Part shown: positions 59,664 through 64,000 of the stretch, piece after piece | Layout of the letters: the number at the start of each line of letters is the position of its first letter | Position numbering within the stretch: the first letter of the stretch is position 1 | DNA from: Arthrobacter sp. fls2-241-R2A-200 | GTDB taxonomy: Bacteria > Actinomycetota > Actinomycetes > Actinomycetales > Micrococcaceae | NCBI RefSeq assembly: GCF_030209745.1 | Contig: NZ_JARVRJ010000003.1 | Coordinates: 163,550 to 227,549 of the forward strand | DNA length: 64,000 nt | Direction: 5' to 3' | The notes under the pieces: model-generated | Told to the model about the DNA's origin: nothing | Databases searched by the model: none | The model's input: only the letters and a program-made list of their open reading frames with translations | Program-made: the position numbers and the translations under genes

Positions 59664-61067
59664 ATGCCAAAAGAGCAACGACTCCAAACACTAGCCCGCA
59701 ACCCGAACCGCACGCCTGTCTATATCGCCTGGGAGCGGTTTGTGCACGGCGAAGACGACGTCGACGGCGTGAGGCCGGAAGTAGCGATCTCCTGGCAGCG
59801 GTCCCGGGATGTTTACCGCATCAACCCTTTTTTGTCCGAGGCACCCAATGCTGTCTCCCAATCCGCCAATTCCCTGGACCAGGACGCCGTCTTCGCGGAG
59901 TTGGGCTTCTGCGCAGCAGCAATGGCCCACGAGGTGGCCAGCGCCGGTGGGGTAGTCACCATCGCCGATGCCAACGGCAGGATCGTGGCCGCATGGGGCG
60001 ACAAGACAACACGCTCTATTGCCACCGAGGGCGGCCTGGCGCCGTGGTACAGCTGGTCTGAGAGCGCAGTGGGGACGAACAGCATGGGCACCGCCCTGGC
60101 AACCAGGCGTGCAGTGATGATCAAGCAATCCGAGCACTGGCTCCAGGCCTTCCACAGTTGGTCCTGCGGGGCCATTGCAGTGCGTGAGGTAGTGAATGGT
60201 GAGCCGCTCGCCGTCCTGAATATCTCGTGTTGGGGTGGTGATCTTCCCCTATCAGCACGCAAATGGCTGGAGAGTTCCGCCGCTCACACCCAGAACAGTT
60301 TGCGCAGGCGCGGCCATGACGGCGGCACCGAATTGTTGGCTGCCTACACTCACGCCCGCGGTCGATCGACCCAACCGCTGGCCGCCGTCGACACGGCAGG
60401 TGCTGTGGTGATTGCCGACGACGCTGCCAGCATCATTCTTGGCGTCCCCGGCAACACCCCTGCCGTCGATCCTGTGCTTCGCTGGACCCCGCAACTCCCC
60501 CCTTTCATTCACGCCGCCCGCTATGCCACCAAACGGGCAAAGTCAGACCCGGGCTGGACTGGTTCAACCCAGATCTTCACTCCGATGGTCGACGAGCCGT
60601 CGTCAATCGGAATTCGGCCCGTTTTCCTCCATAGCAACCTGGTCGGACACCTGATTTCTTTCGGCGCCTTCGCTGGGGAGCAGTTTCCGCAGGCAGAAAC
60701 AGGCGGGGTCCTTTTGGGGCAACAGTCCCGTCGCATCGTTGCCCTCCGGGAAGAAAACCGGATGGTGATGCTCGGAACATCAGAGGTCACGATGGCCGAA
60801 GCGGATGGCAACGAAGTGTGGTTGCACACAGATGAAGGCAAGCTGAAGGCTGCAATATCGGGTTTGGACAAATTTGAAAATGACTTATCCGATACCGGTT
60901 GTTTCCTGCGGGTACATAGGCAGTACCTGGTCAACCTAAGCCGCATCCGCGAAGTCGAAAAGCGGGAAAAAGGAGAACTGGTCCTGGTCATGAACGACCC
61001 GGGGAGCACCACGGTCCCGGTTTCCCGCCGCAACAGCCGGGCAGTACGCCACGCCTTGAATATTTGA
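59664..61067 (+). CDS. GAF-domain sensor with C-terminal LytTR DNA-binding domain
   Basis: This 467-residue transcriptional regulator has an N-terminal segment of the AcoR type (ISWQRSRDVYRINPFLSE, residues ~43-60). A GAF sensor domain (~80-215) follows, with TIADANGRIVAAWGD and SESAVGTNSMGTALATRRAVMIKQSEHWLQAFHSWSCGAIAVRE, the GTNxxGTA pattern of AcoR-like activators. A second, weaker sensor-like part (~225-360) separates it from a LytTR domain (~372-462: SEVTMAEADGNEVWLHTDEGKLKAAISGLDKFENDLSDTGCFLRVHRQYLVNLSRIREVEKREKGELVLVMNDPGSTTVPVSRRN). AcoR-type sensors normally drive sigma-54 AAA or Fis outputs; the LytTR output is unusual. Targets unknown. Confidence 0.88.
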   Translation: MPKEQRLQTLARNPNRTPVYIAWERFVHGEDDVDGVRPEVAISWQRSRDVYRINPFLSEAPNAVSQSANSLDQDAVFAELGFCAAAMAHEVASAGGVVTIADANGRIVAAWGDKTTRSIATEGGLAPWYSWSESAVGTNSMGTALATRRAVMIKQSEHWLQAFHSWSCGAIAVREVVNGEPLAVLNISCWGGDLPLSARKWLESSAAHTQNSLRRRGHDGGTELLAAYTHARGRSTQPLAAVDTAGAVVIADDAASIILGVPGNTPAVDPVLRWTPQLPPFIHAARYATKRAKSDPGWTGSTQIFTPMVDEPSSIGIRPVFLHSNLVGHLISFGAFAGEQFPQAETGGVLLGQQSRRIVALREENRMVMLGTSEVTMAEADGNEVWLHTDEGKLKAAISGLDKFENDLSDTGCFLRVHRQYLVNLSRIREVEKREKGELVLVMNDPGSTTVPVSRRNSRAVRHALNI

Positions 61068-61174
61068 CGTCGTTTGGGGTGGCGAGCGGTCCGTCCGGGG
61101 TTGCAAGCGGCACTGTCCGGCAGTCCGGCGGTTGTCGCTGGCTGCCGGCCCGGAGCGGACATACGGTTGTCTCG

Positions 61175-61196
61175 CGCTTGCTCGGTTGAGCAAGCG
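61175..61196. promoter_or_regulatory. Perfect 9-bp inverted repeat upstream of the aminopeptidase gene
   Basis: CGCTTGCTC (61175-61183), GGTT, GAGCAAGCG (61188-61196). It ends 26 bp before the ATG at 61222. It could be an operator, an mRNA hairpin sequestering nothing obvious, or a terminator of the regulator gene. CGGTTGTC occurs twice upstream (61129 and 61164), a loose match to LytTR-type sites. Confidence 0.55.
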
Positions 61197-61221
61197 GACC
61201 GCGTAGAAAGAGGCAGAACCA

Positions 61222-62598
61222 ATGACCGCGGAAACCTTGGGCGCCAGCGGAGCGGCGACGCAAACGGGCGCCGCGGCGTCCCTGACCGCCGCCCGCCTTT
61301 CGGCCTTGCACGAGTCTTTCGCTGCAGACCCAGTCCTGAAGCAGAAACAAAACGCCATCGTCCGTGTCAGCGTTGACGAACTAGCCATCGACCACCAGCT
61401 GGCAACGTCACTTTCCACCACTGTCTCCCACCGCCTTGATGACTGGAAAGTCACCAACCAGAAGAAGTCAGGCCGCTGCTGGCTCTTTGCCGCCCTGAAT
61501 CTGCTGCGATGCGGTGCCAAGGAGATCCTTGGGGTGAGGGACTTCGAGTTCTCCCAAAACTACGCGATGTATTTCGACAAGCTGGAGCGCGCCAACTACT
61601 TTCTGGCATCCATCCTGGATTCAGCGGAACGTGGCGAGGATGACCGTCTGGTCCAGTACCTCCTCCAGACGGTCATGGGCGACGGCGGCCAATGGAATAT
61701 GGCGGTGAACATTTTCCAAAAGTATGGCGCGGTGCCTAAGTCCGCCATGCCGGAAACCGAGTCGTCCTCCAATACAGGCCGCATGAACTCCGTCCTGCGC
61801 TCCCTGTTGCGCCGCGGGGCCTTGGAGCTGCGCACGTTACACCGCGACGGCGATGCGGCCCGGTTGGAGGACGCGACGGCCCGCATCATGGCCGATGTCC
61901 ACCGGGTCCTCACCCTCCACCTGGGCACCCCTCCAGCCACAGTTGACTGGGAATACACCGATGATGCCAAAGCTTTCCACCGCGTCGGCATTCTGACACC
62001 GCAACAATTTCTCTCGAGGTACACCACCATCGACCTCGACCAATACGTTTGCCTTGTCGATGACCCCAGGACAGAACATGCCAAGGGAAGCACACTCACC
62101 GTTGAGTACCTGGGCAATGTGCTTGGCGCTGAACAGGTGCTCTACCTCAACGTGGACATTGGACTGGCAAAGCAGTTGGCCAAGGAAGCCATCGTGGAGG
62201 GGGAACCGGTTTGGTTCGGGTGCGACGTCGGGCCGCATATGGTTCGCGGGGACGGCATCTGGGACGGGCACTTGTACGACTACGCCGGTCTTTATGCTGC
62301 CCAACTGGCGATGGATAAAGAGGCGCGTGTCCGCTGCGGTGAGTCCGCCATGACGCACGCGATGCTCCTCACCGGCGTGGACGTGCTCGACGGCGCCACG
62401 CGCCGCTGGCGGGTAGAGAACAGTTGGGGCGAGGAAGCCGGGGACAAAGGATTCTTCACCATGGCAGACAACTGGTTCGACGAGTACGTCTTTGAGGTCG
62501 TGGTCAACAAGTCACGCCTGTCACCAGAGCTTCAGCAGGCCTTGGCCGCCGAACCCATTGTGCTGCCGGCGTGGGACCCCATGGGGGCGTTGGCCTAG
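61222..62598 (+). CDS. pepC: C1B aminopeptidase (bleomycin hydrolase/PepC family)
   Basis: This 458-residue cytoplasmic cysteine peptidase removes N-terminal residues from peptides. The catalytic triad is fully visible: C86 in NQKKSGRCWLFAALN, H379 in ESAMTHAMLLTGVD and N400 in RVENSWGEEAGDKGFFTMADNWFDEYVF. Other landmarks are DVGPHMVRGDGIWDGHLYDYAGLY and the hexamer-forming C-terminus that reaches toward the active site. AAAGAGG precedes the ATG. The family forms self-compartmentalised hexamers, degrades cysteine-containing substrates and can detoxify homocysteine thiolactone (known family property). The adjacency to the GAF-LytTR regulator suggests control by it. Confidence 0.95.
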   Translation: MTAETLGASGAATQTGAAASLTAARLSALHESFAADPVLKQKQNAIVRVSVDELAIDHQLATSLSTTVSHRLDDWKVTNQKKSGRCWLFAALNLLRCGAKEILGVRDFEFSQNYAMYFDKLERANYFLASILDSAERGEDDRLVQYLLQTVMGDGGQWNMAVNIFQKYGAVPKSAMPETESSSNTGRMNSVLRSLLRRGALELRTLHRDGDAARLEDATARIMADVHRVLTLHLGTPPATVDWEYTDDAKAFHRVGILTPQQFLSRYTTIDLDQYVCLVDDPRTEHAKGSTLTVEYLGNVLGAEQVLYLNVDIGLAKQLAKEAIVEGEPVWFGCDVGPHMVRGDGIWDGHLYDYAGLYAAQLAMDKEARVRCGESAMTHAMLLTGVDVLDGATRRWRVENSWGEEAGDKGFFTMADNWFDEYVFEVVVNKSRLSPELQQALAAEPIVLPAWDPMGALA

Positions 62599-62713
62599 GA
62601 AGTGTCCCGGCCACCCTTAGGGGTAGTTTTTACCATCCTGAATCAGCGTTTCGCCCACCCCGAAATGGACAGACGATGAAAGCCGCAGTTCCCTATAGAA
62701 GGAAGAGAACATC

Positions 62714-63352
62714 ATGAAGCTCCAAGTTGCCATGGACGTCCTGACTACCGAAGCGGCTTTGACGTTGGCCGGTCAGGTCGCGGAGTACGTTGACATCATT
62801 GAACTGGGCACGCCGTTGATCAAGGCCGCGGGGTTGTCCGCGGTGACCGCGGTCAAGGAAGCCCACCCGGACAAGATCGTGTTCGCGGACATGAAGACCA
62901 TGGACGCCGGGGAGTTGGAGGCTGACATCGCCTTCACGGCCGGCGCTGACCTGGTCACCGTGCTCGGTACTGCCGATGATTCCACCATCGCCGGGGCCGT
63001 GAAGGCGGCCAAGGCCCATAACAAGGGCATCGTTGTGGACCTGATCGGGGTCGCGGATAAGGTGACCCGGGCCAAGGAAGCCCGTGCTCTGGGTGCGAAG
63101 TTCGTCGAGATGCACGCCGGGCTCGATGAGCAGGCCAAGCCCGGGTTCGATTTGAGCGGGCTGCTCCGGGCAGGGGCAGAGGCCCGTGTCCCGTTCTCGG
63201 TGGCCGGCGGAGTGAAGGTCGCTACCATCGGCGATGTCCAACAAGCAGGGGCCGAAGTCGCAGTCGCCGGCGGCGCCATCTACGGCGCAACCGACCCCGC
63301 CCAGGCAGCCAAAGAACTCCGCTCCGCCATCCTGTGGCGGCCCGTCATCTGA
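62714..63352 (+). CDS. hxlA: 3-hexulose-6-phosphate synthase
   Basis: Condenses formaldehyde with D-ribulose 5-phosphate in the ribulose monophosphate pathway. It is a 212-residue barrel enzyme of the orotidine-monophosphate decarboxylase superfamily. MKLQVAMDVLTTEAALTLAGQVAEYVDIIELGTPLIKAAGLSAVTAVKEAHPDKIVFADMKTMDAGELEADIAFTAGADLVTVLG contains the DMKTMD metal/catalytic motif, and PFSVAGGVKVATIGDVQQAGAEVAVAGGAIYGATDPAQAA the phosphate site. AAGGAAGAG is the ribosome site. The expected partner, 6-phospho-3-hexuloisomerase, is not next to it; a GAPDH follows. Role likely formaldehyde detoxification or assimilation. Confidence 0.93.
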   Translation: MKLQVAMDVLTTEAALTLAGQVAEYVDIIELGTPLIKAAGLSAVTAVKEAHPDKIVFADMKTMDAGELEADIAFTAGADLVTVLGTADDSTIAGAVKAAKAHNKGIVVDLIGVADKVTRAKEARALGAKFVEMHAGLDEQAKPGFDLSGLLRAGAEARVPFSVAGGVKVATIGDVQQAGAEVAVAGGAIYGATDPAQAAKELRSAILWRPVI

Positions 63353-63421
63353 ACTATCGCGACCGTCCCGTCCATTTCCAGTCAATAACGCTCAAGGGGT
63401 AACCCTTTGGAAAGGTGCCCG

Positions 63422-64000
63422 ATGCTGCAAAGCTCAGATCTCTATCTTGAAAGGTGGATGGGCCGGGAGGCTCTCGCCGAGGCGATGATTCCCGTGATCG
63501 GCCGGTTGTACAGGGAAAACAACGTGGTGACCAGCATCCACGGCCGCAGCCTGATCAATAAGTCCACCATGGAGATCCTGAAGGCGCACCGCTTTGCGCG
63601 TCGCATCAGTAGGGATGAGTTGTTACCTGAAGAGACTGCTCCGTTGCTGAATGCCTTGGCTGAGCTGGACCTTGGCGCGGCGGCCATTGACATTGCACGT
63701 TTGACGGAGAAGTACCGGGTAGAAGGCAACGGCGCCTCGCTCGATGAGTATCTTCGTGATGAGCTTGCGGAGATTGTTGGGAAGCGCGGCGCTGATGACC
63801 GTACCAGCACCGACGTCGTGCTGTACGGTTTCGGGCGTATCGGGCGGTTGTTGGCCCGTATCCTGATCGAGAAGGCCGGCGGCGGGCACGGTCTGCGGCT
63901 CCGGGCGATCGTGGTCCGCAAGGGCGCCGAGAACGATCTGGTCAAGCGTGCCAGCCTGCTGCGCCGGGACTCCGTGCATGGTTCCTTCGAGGGCACCATC
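63422..64000 (+). CDS. gap: Long-form glyceraldehyde-3-phosphate dehydrogenase (partial, 5' part)
   Basis: 193 codons are visible; the frame is open to the right edge. The protein starts MLQSSDLYLERWMGREALAEAMIPVIGRLYRENNVVTSIHGRSLINKSTMEILKAHRFARR and has ~130 extra residues before the NAD(P)-binding motif VLYGFGRIGRLLARILIE (G136-x-G-R-I-G141). This is the actinobacterial long GAPDH type of ~480 residues, as seen in corynebacterial GapB, often used in gluconeogenesis. GGAAAGGTG precedes the ATG. The catalytic cysteine region lies outside the window. The gene follows hxlA after 69 bp. Confidence 0.93.
   Translation, partial: MLQSSDLYLERWMGREALAEAMIPVIGRLYRENNVVTSIHGRSLINKSTMEILKAHRFARRISRDELLPEETAPLLNALAELDLGAAAIDIARLTEKYRVEGNGASLDEYLRDELAEIVGKRGADDRTSTDVVLYGFGRIGRLLARILIEKAGGGHGLRLRAIVVRKGAENDLVKRASLLRRDSVHGSFEGTI

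Noticed and set aside
62676..62717. Thirteen-codon open frame (MKAAVPYRRKRTS) overlapping the hxlA start.
   Set aside because: No ribosome site and too short; probably chance, although the ATGA overlap is tidy.
1..64000. CRISPR array, prophage, plasmid replication or integrative element.
   Set aside because: No regularly spaced repeats, no phage structural, integrase or Rep genes, and no attachment-site duplication beside the tRNA-Gly gene.

Overview
The window is 64 kb of high-GC actinobacterial chromosome. Its gene families, its gene orders (xylR/xylA/xylB, araR/araBDA, panD, a bifunctional-type dcd, a fused MrpAB) and the style of its proteins point to a member of the Micrococcaceae, most likely Arthrobacter or Paenarthrobacter. 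That assignment is inferred from family resemblance, not from a search. I see no transposase, integrase, prophage, plasmid or CRISPR signal. It reads as ordinary chromosome rich in catabolic and transport functions.

Layout. 1-9.6 kb: ion homeostasis (Mrp Na+/H+ antiporter subunits D, C and a fused A/B; a K+/H+ antiporter pair), an MFS exporter, a DUF559 gene bracketed by two copies of a 59-bp repeat, and dcd. 9.6-13.7 kb: two secreted proteins, a CAP-domain protein and an M15 peptidase, which share the same C-terminal propeller-like module. 13.8-17.7 kb: tRNA-Gly(CCC), a divergent MFS/LysR pair with a clear LysR box, and a YihY/BrkB membrane protein. 17.9-28.7 kb: pentose catabolism (ROK-type xylR, xylA, xylB, a LacI-type regulator, araB-araD-araA, an aldose epimerase), then panD. 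28.7-33.5 kb: an amine uptake and oxidation operon (permease, MoaF-like protein, cupin, flavin amine oxidase) divergent from a TetR regulator, with a 36-bp perfect inverted repeat between them. 33.6-37.2 kb: an AEC carrier and a trehalose-phosphatase/GH15 fusion whose phosphatase half has lost both motif-I aspartates.

37.3-51.8 kb: a large cluster of luciferase-like flavin monooxygenases. Seven tightly coupled minus-strand genes encode a polar-amino-acid-type ABC transporter, three LLM monooxygenases and a DUF1684 protein. They diverge from an FAD/NAD(P)-binding protein and a GNAT acetyltransferase. Nearby are a fourth LLM enzyme, a second paralogous binding protein, a PLP dehydratase and an aldo/keto reductase. 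By analogy with Bacillus ytm/yxe and Corynebacterium seu, this looks like uptake and oxidative breakdown of an N- or S-substituted amino acid or another organosulfur compound. It is the best candidate for a poorly described system here.

51.8-64 kb: a HerA-like ATPase, an anchored protein, a thioredoxin/NHL protein overlapping a CopD-CtaG fusion, HU, a GAF-LytTR regulator preceded by a 19-codon cysteine-containing ORF, a C1B aminopeptidase, 3-hexulose-6-phosphate synthase and the start of a long-form GAPDH. Regulatory sequence is unusually legible. Several promoters match TTGACn-N17/18-TATAGT or TAGAGT, and several genes have a TAnnnT box exactly 6-7 nt before the start codon, which implies leaderless transcripts.
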